Below, piece after piece: positions 1-6,207 of a DNA stretch of 6,798 nucleotides. This DNA is from an uncultured Alistipes sp. (GTDB taxonomy: Bacteria > Bacteroidota > Bacteroidia > Bacteroidales > Rikenellaceae): positions 1-6,798 of the forward strand of contig CAMWIG010000115.1 in the NCBI GenBank assembly GCA_947174295.1. The letters are read 5' to 3'. The stretch's first letter is position 1. Every line of letters starts with the position of its first letter. Under the pieces are notes generated by a model that searched no databases, was not told the DNA's origin, and saw only the letters and a program-made list of their open reading frames with translations. The translations under genes and the position numbers were made by a program.

Positions 1-441
1 GCCCAGAAGGGTAGTCGGAGCCATCTGTCCGCCCGTCATGCCGTAGATTGCATTGTTGATGTAGATGACCGCGATATTCTCACCGCGCGCCGCAGCGTGT
101 ATCGACTCCGCCGTTCCGATAGCCGACAAGTCGCCGTCGCCCTGATAGGTGAATACCAGATTCTCGGGATGCAGACGCTTCACGGCCGTAGCCACGGCGC
201 ATGCACGGCCGTGAGCCGCTTCGAGCCAGTCGACATCGATATAGTTGTATGCGAACACCGCGCAGCCCACCGGCGAAACACCGACGGTACGGCTCTGCAA
301 TCCCATCTCTTCGATAACCTCGGCAACAAGTTTATGAACCGTACCGTGACTGCATCCCGGGCAATAGTGCATAACATTGTCCAGCATCAGTTTCGATTTG
401 CCGTACACGAAGTTCTCCTGTTTGATTTCAACCTCTGCCAT
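1..441 (-). CDS. 2-oxoacid:ferredoxin oxidoreductase beta subunit, thiamine-diphosphate binding (partial, 3' end off the left edge)
   Basis: These 147 codons are the N-terminal part of the subunit that binds thiamine diphosphate (TPP) in CoA-dependent 2-oxoacid:ferredoxin oxidoreductases. These cytoplasmic enzymes decarboxylate a 2-oxoacid to an acyl-CoA and reduce ferredoxin. The start is the ATG at 439-441, giving MAEVEIKQEN; it lies 4 bases after the alpha-subunit stop, so translation is probably coupled. Visible motifs are YCPGCSHG at residues 26-33 (Cys27, Cys30), VGC ending at Cys60, and the TPP/Mg site GDGDLSAIGT (101-110) followed by NNAIYGMTGGQ (129-139). In related enzymes, cysteines at about these positions plus one further downstream hold a 4Fe-4S cluster; that last cysteine is outside the window. 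The reading frame is open to base 1, so the protein is cut, not broken. Symbols for this subunit (vorA, vorB, korB) conflict between naming schemes, so none is given. Substrate is inferred only from its partners. Confidence 0.93.
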   Translation of the reverse strand, partial: MAEVEIKQENFVYGKSKLMLDNVMHYCPGCSHGTVHKLVAEVIEEMGLQSRTVGVSPVGCAVFAYNYIDVDWLEAAHGRACAVATAVKRLHPENLVFTYQGDGDLSAIGTAESIHAAARGENIAVIYINNAIYGMTGGQMAPTTLLG

Positions 442-445
442 AGCT

Positions 446-1543
446 TTATCTCTTATTAATCAGTTTTTCCTTGAATGCCGCAAGCACTTCGTCCGGCGAG
501 TATATCATACCGCCCTGACGGCCGTAGTGCTCGACGGGAGCTTTGCCGTTCACGGCCAGACGCACGTCCTCGACCATCTGTCCGGCATTGAGCTCGGCGC
601 TCAAAAATCCCTTCACGCCGCGCTCGGCCAATTCGGCGATAGCCTTCGTCGGGAACGGATAGAGAGTAATGGGGCGCAGCAGACCGAGTTTGATTCCCTC
701 GGCTCGTGCCATCTCCACCGTAGCCGAACATATTCGGGCCGACGAACCGAACGCCACGATGACATACTCGGCATCGTCGCACTCGATGGTCTCGTAACGC
801 ACCTCGTTATCCTCCAAAGCCTTGTACTTGGACTGCAATCGAAGATTTATCTTCTCCATGGCATCCGACTGCAATTCGAGCGAGGTGACGACATTGCGTC
901 CGCGATTCTCGGGTTTGCCGTATGCCGCCCAATCCTTGCACTCTGCTGCAATCTCCTCGGCGGTCTTGCGCGGCCGCTGCGGCGCGAGCACCACCTTTTC
1001 CATCATCTGACCGATAGCGCCGTCGGCGAGAATCATCGCCGGATTGCGATATTTGAACGCGAGGTCGAAGCCCAACGCCACATGGTCGTGCATCTCCTGC
1101 ACGGAGTTCGGAGCCAGAACTATCAGATGATAGTCTCCGTGACCGCCGCCCTTGCAGGCTTGGAAGTAGTCGCCCTGCGACGGCTGTATGGTACCCAGCC
1201 CCGGGCCGCCTCGCTGGCAGTTGACAATCAGACACGGCAGCTCCGCACCGGCAAGATAGCTCAGGCCCTCGGCCATAAGGCTGACGCCGGGACTCGACGA
1301 CGACGTCATGACACGTTTTCCCGTGGCGGCGCCTCCGTATACCATATTAATGGAAGATATCTCGCTTTCGGCCTGCAACACGACCATGCCGGTAGTCTCC
1401 CAGGGTTTGAGCTCCATGAGCGTCTCCATGACCTCCGACTGCGGAGTGATAGGGTAGCCGAAATATCCGTCGCAACCGTAGCGAACGGCCGCATGGGCTA
1501 TCACTTCGTTGCCTTTCATTAATTTCACCTCTTTCTCAGCCAT
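446..1543 (-). CDS. vorB: 2-oxoacid:ferredoxin oxidoreductase alpha subunit, VorB type (3-methyl-2-oxobutanoate/2-oxoglutarate family)
   Basis: This 365-residue protein is the full-length alpha subunit (pyrimidine-binding domain I plus domain II), the usual size for this family. The chosen start is the ATG at 1541-1543 (MAEKEVKLMKGNE), where family similarity begins. The frame stays open upstream to 1723, but that stretch lies antisense-frame over the ferredoxin gene and has no family resemblance. Key stretches are GYFGYPITPQSE (26-37), QAESE (57-61, containing the Glu expected to activate the TPP aminopyrimidine), TSSSSPG (80-86), RGGPGLGTIQPSQGDY (111-126) and, in domain II, GLLRPITLYPFP, followed by LNAGQMVEDVRLAV near the C-terminus. 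It starts 2 bases after the ferredoxin stop and ends 4 bases before the beta start, so the three are one operon. Database naming for close relatives is 3-methyl-2-oxobutanoate dehydrogenase subunit VorB, but sequence alone does not separate branched-chain 2-oxoacids from 2-oxoglutarate as the substrate. Confidence 0.95.
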   Translation of the reverse strand: MAEKEVKLMKGNEVIAHAAVRYGCDGYFGYPITPQSEVMETLMELKPWETTGMVVLQAESEISSINMVYGGAATGKRVMTSSSSPGVSLMAEGLSYLAGAELPCLIVNCQRGGPGLGTIQPSQGDYFQACKGGGHGDYHLIVLAPNSVQEMHDHVALGFDLAFKYRNPAMILADGAIGQMMEKVVLAPQRPRKTAEEIAAECKDWAAYGKPENRGRNVVTSLELQSDAMEKINLRLQSKYKALEDNEVRYETIECDDAEYVIVAFGSSARICSATVEMARAEGIKLGLLRPITLYPFPTKAIAELAERGVKGFLSAELNAGQMVEDVRLAVNGKAPVEHYGRQGGMIYSPDEVLAAFKEKLINKR

Positions 1544-1545
1544 AT

Positions 1546-1773
1546 CTATTCGAATTTTTGACGATAAACGGTTATGCAACTGTCTGGGCATATTATGCCG
1601 CACGAAGCGCACCCGGTGCAGGCGTCGGGATTGGCCATGAATGCCACCTGATAACCTTTGCCGTTGACTTCCGCCGACATAGACAGCACATCGCACGGAC
1701 AAACCGACGTACAGACGGCACATCCCTTGCAGCGCTCCTTGTCGACAACGATGGTTCCTTTAATCTTAGCCAT
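1546..1773 (-). CDS. Two-cluster (2x 4Fe-4S) ferredoxin, delta subunit of the 2-oxoacid oxidoreductase
   Basis: This 75-residue protein carries two classic 4Fe-4S motifs of the form CxxCxxCxxxCP. The first uses Cys15, Cys18, Cys21 and Cys25 with Pro26; the second uses Cys52, Cys55, Cys58 and Cys62 with Pro63. Each motif is followed by one extra cysteine (Cys27, Cys66). It is the electron-carrying delta-type subunit that leads the alpha and beta genes in this operon and should pass electrons from the TPP/cluster site of the enzyme to soluble ferredoxin. The start taken is the ATG at 1771-1773 (MAKIKGTIVVDKERC). An in-frame ATG at 1807-1809 would add 12 residues, but it lies upstream of the promoter -7 match at 1797-1804, so it would be outside the transcript, and the extra residues look unlike ferredoxin. 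Its stop is 2 bases before the alpha-subunit start. Family assignment is firm; the partner assignment follows from operon position. Confidence 0.94.
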   Translation of the reverse strand: MAKIKGTIVVDKERCKGCAVCTSVCPCDVLSMSAEVNGKGYQVAFMANPDACTGCASCGIICPDSCITVYRQKFE

Positions 1774-1916
1774 AGGACATGTTTTAATGTTTCGTACAAA
1801 TATAAACAAAATTTCACCGTTCGCACCATTTTTTGTTACAAATCGTCACCCGCCGGCACGAAAATCTCACGGCGCAGCGAGCAATATTCCAGTCGAAATT
1901 ACGTTGTTCGAATGTC
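1774..1916. other. Divergent intergenic region between the ferredoxin operon and the outer-membrane protein gene
   Basis: This 143-base gap separates two divergently transcribed units and must hold both promoters unless the plus-strand gene is served by something else. It is more AT-rich than the flanking genes on its ferredoxin side. The minus-strand promoter match is described separately. On the plus strand I found no good -7/-33 pair: the best partial match, TACGTTGT near position 1900, is too close to the ATG at 1917 to be convincing. I saw no clear operator palindrome, riboswitch or small gene. Confidence 0.6.
1797..1804 (-). promoter_or_regulatory. Predicted Bacteroidota-type -7 promoter element for the ferredoxin-vorB-beta operon
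   Basis: Read on the minus strand the bases are TATATTTG, an exact match to the Bacteroidota housekeeping -7 consensus TAnnTTTG. The element ends 23 bases before the ferredoxin ATG, leaving room for a 5' leader of roughly 15-20 bases. The -33 region expected about 19-21 bases further upstream shows only TGGTG-like sequence, so that half of the promoter is weak. Strength and exact transcript start are not readable from sequence. Confidence 0.6.
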
Positions 1917-3728
1917 ATGTCGCCGTTAAAGGTCATACTCGCAGCATTGTGTCTGACATGGGCCGTGCTCGCTTTCGCAAGCGGGCCGCGCACCGATGTG
2001 CAGTCGCTCGACAGCCTGAACACCCGCTCGGCGGAGCGCAACCGCCGGCTCTACGACTCCATACGCACCAAAACCGAACGGCACCGCGTACCGCGAATGC
2101 TCTACGACATGCTGTTCACGAGACCGGCAGGCGACACAGCAACCGACGGACGCACCATCGACGAGAGCGCCGAGTTCCGACGCTTCGCCGGCAAACGAAT
2201 AGGCTCCATCACCATCGAGCGAGAACCTGTGTTCGACTCAGGCGGCAACTGGCTGGAACGCGCCGGAAACCGAATGCACCGAATCACCCGCGAACGCATC
2301 ATCCGCCGCGATCTGTTCATACGCCCAGGCGACGAGTTCGACCCGCAGATGCTCGCGCGCAACAAGCAGCTGCTGCAATCACGCTCCTACATCTCCGAAG
2401 TGCGGACCGACGTCGCGCCCGACCCGCAGGACACGTCGGCCGTCGACATCGTAATACGCACGCGCGACAGCTGGACGATAAGCCTCGACGCCGGAGTTCG
2501 CAGCCGCGGCCGCACGATGCTCGGCATATACGACGCCAACATTCTGGGCACGGGAACCCGTCTCGGCGTCAAAACCAATTTCTATCGGCCGTCGATGCGA
2601 TACGGAGGCAACGTCGTAGAGTATCGCATGCCCAACATCATGGGGTCGTTCTTCACCGCCGAGATGTCGGCCGGCCGGACATTCGAGGAGTCGGAGCTGA
2701 GGTTCGACCTGCGCAAGGAGTTCCTGACACCGACCGACTACGAAGTCGGATTTTCGTACAACCGCCTGCGAAAACAATACTATCTGACAGACGCCGACTC
2801 GACCGCCTCGGTCAAATTCCGCAGAACGGATCTGTGGGGCGGACGGTCGCGCTACATCCCAGGCATAGAGTCGAGCGTATTCTTCACGGGAGGTTACAGC
2901 CGCAGCCGCTTCGACCGCAGGCCCGGCGTGAGCCGCGACCTCAACCCCGCATTCCACAACTACGACGAAGTGCTGTTCAGCACAGGTCTCTACCGTGAAA
3001 AATTCTATTCGACGACTCTTATCTACGGATTCGGCATACGCGAATATCTCGCTACGGGATTCCGCGCCGAGATAATCGGCGGATACCGCTGGGGCGAATT
3101 CTACGATGCCGCATATCTCGGCGCGGGAGTGCGCGGGGGAGCATTCACCCGCATAGGCTACCTCATGGGCGGATTCGCCGTCGGCAGCTACGCAGTTCCG
3201 CGCGACGGAGCATGGCGGCAGAGTGCGATAGATATCGACCTGCGCTGGTTTTCGAATCTGTTCCGCGTGCGAAGAAACCACATACGCCAATTTCTGTCGC
3301 TGAACTACACACTCGGCTGGAATCGCAGTCACGGCAACAGCGAATCCATACGCTTCACCTCGACGGACGGCCTGCGGCTGCTAAGCGAACATCCCTACGG
3401 CACGAATCGGGCTGTTCTGAATACCGAGACCGTAGTCTTCACGCCATATCAGCCGCTGGGATTTCGCATCGCCGTGGTGGCGTTCGCCGATTTCGGGCTG
3501 CTGGGCTTTTCGCCGAACATATTCGACAACAGCTTCTACAACACACTCGGCATGGGGCTTCGCATCAAGAACGAACGTCTGATATTCAACACTATAAACT
3601 TGCGCATCGGCCTTGCTCTCGGCAAGGGCGGCATACTCGACAGCCGTTACTTCGAGGCCAACAATTCGAACCGCATGACGCAGTTCCGCTACATGCCCGA
3701 GCGCCCGCAAACGATAGGGTTCGAATAA
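1917..3728 (+). CDS. Exported single-POTRA, Omp85/BamA-like beta-barrel outer-membrane protein (specific function unknown)
   Basis: This 603-residue protein begins with a signal peptide (residues 1-21: Lys5, a hydrophobic core and an A-F-A cleavage site). Cys12 is not in a lipobox, because Leu11 precedes it, so it is probably not a lipoprotein. Residues 22-90 are a charged, Arg-rich linker. Residues about 92-187 fit one POTRA domain: RIGSITIEREPVF, a long insertion, then RERIIRRDLFIRPGDEFD, LLQSRSYISEVRTDV and AVDIVIRTRDSW. From about 190 on, alternating amphipathic and aromatic segments suggest a beta-barrel, ending with strands around AFADFGLLG (522-530), NTLGMGLRI (542-550) and NLRIGLALG (561-569). 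A polar tail of about 34 residues follows the last clear strand, which is unlike classic BamA. The start at ATG 1917 is chosen because the signal peptide begins there; the frame is open upstream to 1833 but that part lacks protein-like features. Omp85 relatives insert or export outer-membrane material; with one POTRA it is unlikely to be the essential BamA. Cargo is unknown. Confidence 0.82.
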   Translation: MSPLKVILAALCLTWAVLAFASGPRTDVQSLDSLNTRSAERNRRLYDSIRTKTERHRVPRMLYDMLFTRPAGDTATDGRTIDESAEFRRFAGKRIGSITIEREPVFDSGGNWLERAGNRMHRITRERIIRRDLFIRPGDEFDPQMLARNKQLLQSRSYISEVRTDVAPDPQDTSAVDIVIRTRDSWTISLDAGVRSRGRTMLGIYDANILGTGTRLGVKTNFYRPSMRYGGNVVEYRMPNIMGSFFTAEMSAGRTFEESELRFDLRKEFLTPTDYEVGFSYNRLRKQYYLTDADSTASVKFRRTDLWGGRSRYIPGIESSVFFTGGYSRSRFDRRPGVSRDLNPAFHNYDEVLFSTGLYREKFYSTTLIYGFGIREYLATGFRAEIIGGYRWGEFYDAAYLGAGVRGGAFTRIGYLMGGFAVGSYAVPRDGAWRQSAIDIDLRWFSNLFRVRRNHIRQFLSLNYTLGWNRSHGNSESIRFTSTDGLRLLSEHPYGTNRAVLNTETVVFTPYQPLGFRIAVVAFADFGLLGFSPNIFDNSFYNTLGMGLRIKNERLIFNTINLRIGLALGKGGILDSRYFEANNSNRMTQFRYMPERPQTIGFE

Positions 3729-3890
3729 TTCAAAATTCAATTTCGGGAATAAAACAAAACCGCAGAACGCACTGTGCGAGCCCTCGGCGCCCGTCCGGCT
3801 TCGCGGCGCACGTCTACGCAAGCGACAACCCCTGCCGCTGAAAATTGCGGCAGGGGTTGTCGTATAGTTTCCTTACTCTTCGTAGCGCGG
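3729..3890. other. Convergent intergenic region
   Basis: This 162-base gap lies between the ends of two convergent genes. It starts AT-rich (about 3729-3762), turns GC-rich (about 3763-3822), and then holds the strong stem-loop described separately. Apart from a very small cgca/tgcg hairpin near 3768-3778 I see no gene, repeat or known RNA in it. Open frames that cross it are continuations of shadow frames of the neighbours. Confidence 0.7.
3823..3862. terminator. Perfect 16-bp stem-loop in the convergent gap, probable terminator
   Basis: The arms 3823-3838 (cgacaacccctgccgc) and 3847-3862 are exact reverse complements around an 8-base loop, tgaaaatt. The stem sits 94 bases after the plus-strand stop and 28 bases after the minus-strand DUF1015 stop, where a shared terminator would be expected. 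On the plus strand the following bases (tatagtttcctt) are only moderately T-rich. On the minus strand no T-tract follows directly; the nearest T-rich run on that strand is about 60 bases further on (3749-3762). Structure is certain from sequence; efficiency and direction are inferred. Confidence 0.75.
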
Positions 3891-5135
3891 TTACTCCTCG
3901 AACGAGTGAATCACGACACCCGAGCGTAGTTTCGGTTCGAACCAGGTAGTCTTCGGCGGCATGATGTTGCCGGTGTCGGCTATGTCGATAAGCTGCTGCA
4001 TGGAAACAGGGTAGAGCGCGAAAGCCACAGCCATCTCGCCGCTGTCGACACGTTTCCGCAACTCGCCGAGACCGCGAATGCCTCCTACGAAATCAATGCG
4101 TTTCGACGTGCGCAAATCCTTGAAATCCAGCAGTTCGTCGAGCACGAGATTCGACAGCACCGTAACATCCAGCACGCCTATCGGATCGGTATCGTCATAC
4201 GTTCCCGGCTTCGCCGTAAGCGAATACCACTCGCCGTCGAGGTACATGGCGAAGTTGTGCAGCGCCGCGGGAGTGTATGTCTCCGCACCGCGCTTCTCCA
4301 CCTCGAAGTTCTTGCGCAGCGCCTCGACGAGCTCGTCGGGAGTCATGCCGTTCAGGTCCTTCACCACGCGATTGTAGTCGATAATGCGAAGGTGCGACGC
4401 AGGGAACGTCACGGCCAGAAAGTAGCAGTACTCCTCCTCGCCCGTATGGGTCGGATTCTTCTCGCGGCACTCCTGACCCACGCGGGCCGCAGCTGCGGTG
4501 CGGTGGTGTCCGTCGGCGACGTAGAGCGCCGGTATTCCGGCGAAGATTTCGGTCAGGCGGTCGTTTACGGCTTTGTCGCGAATAACCCACATGTGGTGGC
4601 CGAAACCGTCGGCGGCCGTAAAGTCGTAGTCGGCCTCGTTACTGTTCACCACCTCGGCGACGATGCGGTCGATCTCCTCATTGTCGGGATACGCGAAGAA
4701 CACGGGTTCGATGTTGGCCTTCTGGTTGCGCACGTGAATCATGCGGTCCTCCTCCTTGTCGGGGCGCGTAAGCTCGTGCTTCTTGATAGCCCCCGAGAGA
4801 TAATCCTCGAAGTGGCAGCACATGGCCAGACCGTACTGCGTGCGGCCGTTCATCGTCTGCGCATATATGTAATAGTGCTCTTCATCGTCCTGCACGAGCC
4901 AGCCCTTTTCGCGCCACGTGCGGAAGTTCTCGACGGCACGGTCGTACACCTCCTGCGAATGTTCGTCGGCGATAGGGTCGAAATCTATCTCGGGCTTGAT
5001 GATGTGAAGCAGCGAGCGCTCCGTGGCTTCGGCCTTGGCTTCGGCGGAGTTCAGCACGTCGTATGGACGCGCCGCCCCCTCGGCGGCAGACTCCTTGGGC
5101 GGTCTCACTCCGCGAAACGGTTTTATTCTTACCAT
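3891..5135 (-). CDS. DUF1015 family protein in a serine-biosynthesis cluster (function not established)
   Basis: This 414-residue soluble protein has the size and landmarks of the DUF1015 (COG4198) family, whose reaction is not established to my knowledge. Visible signatures are KPFRGVRP (5-12), RPYDVLN (23-29), the segment HELTRPDKEEDR (120-131), NIEPVFFAYPD (141-151), the hallmark LYVADGHHRTAAA (204-216) and a C-terminal MPPKTTWFEPKLRSG (392-406). The His/Asp/Arg cluster in ADGHHR looks like an active or ligand-binding site, but that is inference. There is no signal peptide or membrane segment, so it should be cytoplasmic. The start is the ATG at 5133-5135, 31 bases after the serA stop with no obvious Shine-Dalgarno sequence. 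It is the last visible gene of a serC-serA-DUF1015 run on one strand, which suggests a role connected to serine or phosphoserine metabolism; a regulatory, salvage or phosphatase-replacing role would all fit. The frame is intact. Confidence 0.9.
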   Translation of the reverse strand: MVRIKPFRGVRPPKESAAEGAARPYDVLNSAEAKAEATERSLLHIIKPEIDFDPIADEHSQEVYDRAVENFRTWREKGWLVQDDEEHYYIYAQTMNGRTQYGLAMCCHFEDYLSGAIKKHELTRPDKEEDRMIHVRNQKANIEPVFFAYPDNEEIDRIVAEVVNSNEADYDFTAADGFGHHMWVIRDKAVNDRLTEIFAGIPALYVADGHHRTAAAARVGQECREKNPTHTGEEEYCYFLAVTFPASHLRIIDYNRVVKDLNGMTPDELVEALRKNFEVEKRGAETYTPAALHNFAMYLDGEWYSLTAKPGTYDDTDPIGVLDVTVLSNLVLDELLDFKDLRTSKRIDFVGGIRGLGELRKRVDSGEMAVAFALYPVSMQQLIDIADTGNIMPPKTTWFEPKLRSGVVIHSFEE

Positions 5136-5166
5136 ATACGAATGAAGTTTTAAAGGTTCGAATCGG

Positions 5167-6090
5167 TTATTTGTTCACCTGAAAACGGCGGTTGCCAGTA
5201 GTGAAGAAATCGACAATCTGACGCGCTGCGGCCAAACCGGCATTGATATTGGCCTCGGCGGTCTCGGCCCCCATCTTCTTGGGAGTCGCGAAGACGCGCT
5301 TGCCGAACTTTTCGTTCAGGGCGGGCTGTGTTTCAGCCGCGATGTCGGTGGCATATTTCAAATCGGCACGCTCGTCGAGAGCCTTCGCCAGCCCCTCCTC
5401 GTCGATAACCTCCTTGCGGGCGGTATTGACGAGCACGGCTCCCTCGGGCATCGACATCAGCAGGTCGTAGCCTATGGATTTCCTGGTCTCGGCCGTCGCA
5501 GGGATATGCAGCGACAGGAAATCCGATGCGGCATACAGCTCCTCGACACTCGACACCGCCTTCACGCCGTCGGTCTCGAACACAGCGGCATCGGTAATGA
5601 AGGGGTCGTAGGCCACCACGTTCATGCCCAGCGCCTTGCCCTTGCGGCCAACCAGGCGGCCGACATTGCCGTAGGCATGGATGCCGAGCGTCTTGCCCTG
5701 AATCTCCGAGCCCGTGCCGGGAGTGAAGCCGTTGCGCGACATGAAAATCATCATCGCGACGGCCAATTCGGCCACTGCGTTGGAGTTCTGGCCCGGAGTG
5801 TTCATCACGACGATGCCGCGCTCCGAGGCGGCTGCCAGGTCGACATTGTCGTAACCGGCACCGGCACGCACCACGATTTTCAGATTGCGGGCCGCCGCGA
5901 TTACCTCGGCCGTGACCTTGTCGCTGCGCACGATGAGCGCGTCGACCTCGGCGACGGCTTCGAGAAGCTGCTGCTTCTCCGTATATTTTTCGAGCAGAAG
6001 GAGTTCGCCACCTGCGCCCTCGACGATTTCACGAATCCCGTCGACTGCCTTCCTGGCGAACGGTTTCTCGGTTGCTACGAGTACTTTCAT
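5167..6090 (-). CDS. serA: D-3-phosphoglycerate dehydrogenase, short form without ACT domain
   Basis: SerA oxidises 3-phosphoglycerate to 3-phosphohydroxypyruvate with NAD, the first step of serine synthesis, in the cytoplasm. The start used is the ATG at 6088-6090 (MKVLVATEKPFA), giving 307 residues, where resemblance to Bacteroides-type SerA begins; the frame is open to an ATG at 6195, which would add 35 residues (discussed as a finding). Motifs are RAGAGYDNVD (75-84), NTPGQNSNAVAEL (97-109), the NAD-binding loop GIHAYGNVG (136-144, first Gly of GxGxxG replaced by Ala139) with Asp162 after it, NTARKEVIDEE with the likely substrate Arg225 (222-232), and Glu253. The catalytic-His position of canonical enzymes (TPH) is TPKKMGAETAEA here (269-280), so Lys271 replaces His. 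There is no C-terminal ACT or regulatory domain, so classical serine feedback through ACT is not expected. It lies between serC and the DUF1015 gene on the same strand. Confidence 0.95.
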   Translation of the reverse strand: MKVLVATEKPFARKAVDGIREIVEGAGGELLLLEKYTEKQQLLEAVAEVDALIVRSDKVTAEVIAAARNLKIVVRAGAGYDNVDLAAASERGIVVMNTPGQNSNAVAELAVAMMIFMSRNGFTPGTGSEIQGKTLGIHAYGNVGRLVGRKGKALGMNVVAYDPFITDAAVFETDGVKAVSSVEELYAASDFLSLHIPATAETRKSIGYDLLMSMPEGAVLVNTARKEVIDEEGLAKALDERADLKYATDIAAETQPALNEKFGKRVFATPKKMGAETAEANINAGLAAARQIVDFFTTGNRRFQVNK

Positions 6091-6139
6091 ATTGTTCAAT
6101 AGCGATATTAATTCGACTGTTTCCGTTTTTTCCCACGCG

Positions 6140-6167
6140 ATTACATCCCCGGTGAAGGGGTTGTAAT
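6140..6167 (-). promoter_or_regulatory. Intercistronic hairpin between serC and serA
   Basis: The arms 6140-6150 (attacatcccc) and 6157-6167 (ggggttgtaat) pair over 11 positions with one T-T mismatch and a 6-base loop. The structure lies in the 117-base gap between the serC stop and the preferred serA start. No T-tract follows on either strand, so it does not look like a simple terminator. It could be an RNA-processing or stability element, a translation-control structure for serA, or coincidental if the sequence is actually coding for a SerA extension. The pairing is seen directly; the role is unknown. Confidence 0.4.
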
Positions 6168-6207
6168 CGGTAGGAATATTATAGGAGTATCCCATGACGA
6201 GACACGT

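Noticed and set aside
377..1522. 381-residue plus-strand open frame opposite the alpha subunit
   Set aside because: It is antisense to a clearly recognised, intact VorB gene. Long antisense frames are common in GC-biased coding DNA, and its translation has low-complexity His/Arg-rich character with no family resemblance.
1544..1723. N-terminally extended alpha subunit, 425 residues
   Set aside because: The extra 60 residues are an off-frame reading of the ferredoxin gene on the same strand. The ATG at 1543 fits both the family start and the 2-base operon gap.
1774..1809. Longer ferredoxin starting at the ATG at 1809
   Set aside because: The perfect -7 promoter match (1797-1804) lies downstream of that ATG, and the extra 12 residues do not resemble ferredoxin N-termini.
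1833..1916. Upstream start for the barrel protein at 1833
   Set aside because: It would bury the signal peptide 28 residues inside the protein. The ATG at 1917 places the signal sequence at the N-terminus as needed for export.
1658..2998. 446-residue plus-strand open frame overlapping the ferredoxin and the outer-membrane protein gene
   Set aside because: It crosses the ferredoxin gene antisense, the promoter region, and the barrel gene in another frame. The product is extremely Arg/His/Pro-rich, typical of a shifted frame.
2379..3332. 317-residue minus-strand open frame opposite the barrel protein
   Set aside because: It is antisense to a gene with a signal peptide, POTRA and barrel pattern. 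It has no start context and no recognisable domain.
4257..5153. 298-residue plus-strand open frame opposite the DUF1015 gene
   Set aside because: It is antisense to a strongly recognised family member with hallmark motifs. The Val/His/Arg-rich composition is that of a mirrored frame.
6140..6167. Intrinsic terminator between serC and serA
   Set aside because: The hairpin has no T-tract after it on the minus strand (the following bases are A-rich), so it is unlikely to act as a simple terminator. It was kept only as a structured element of unknown role.
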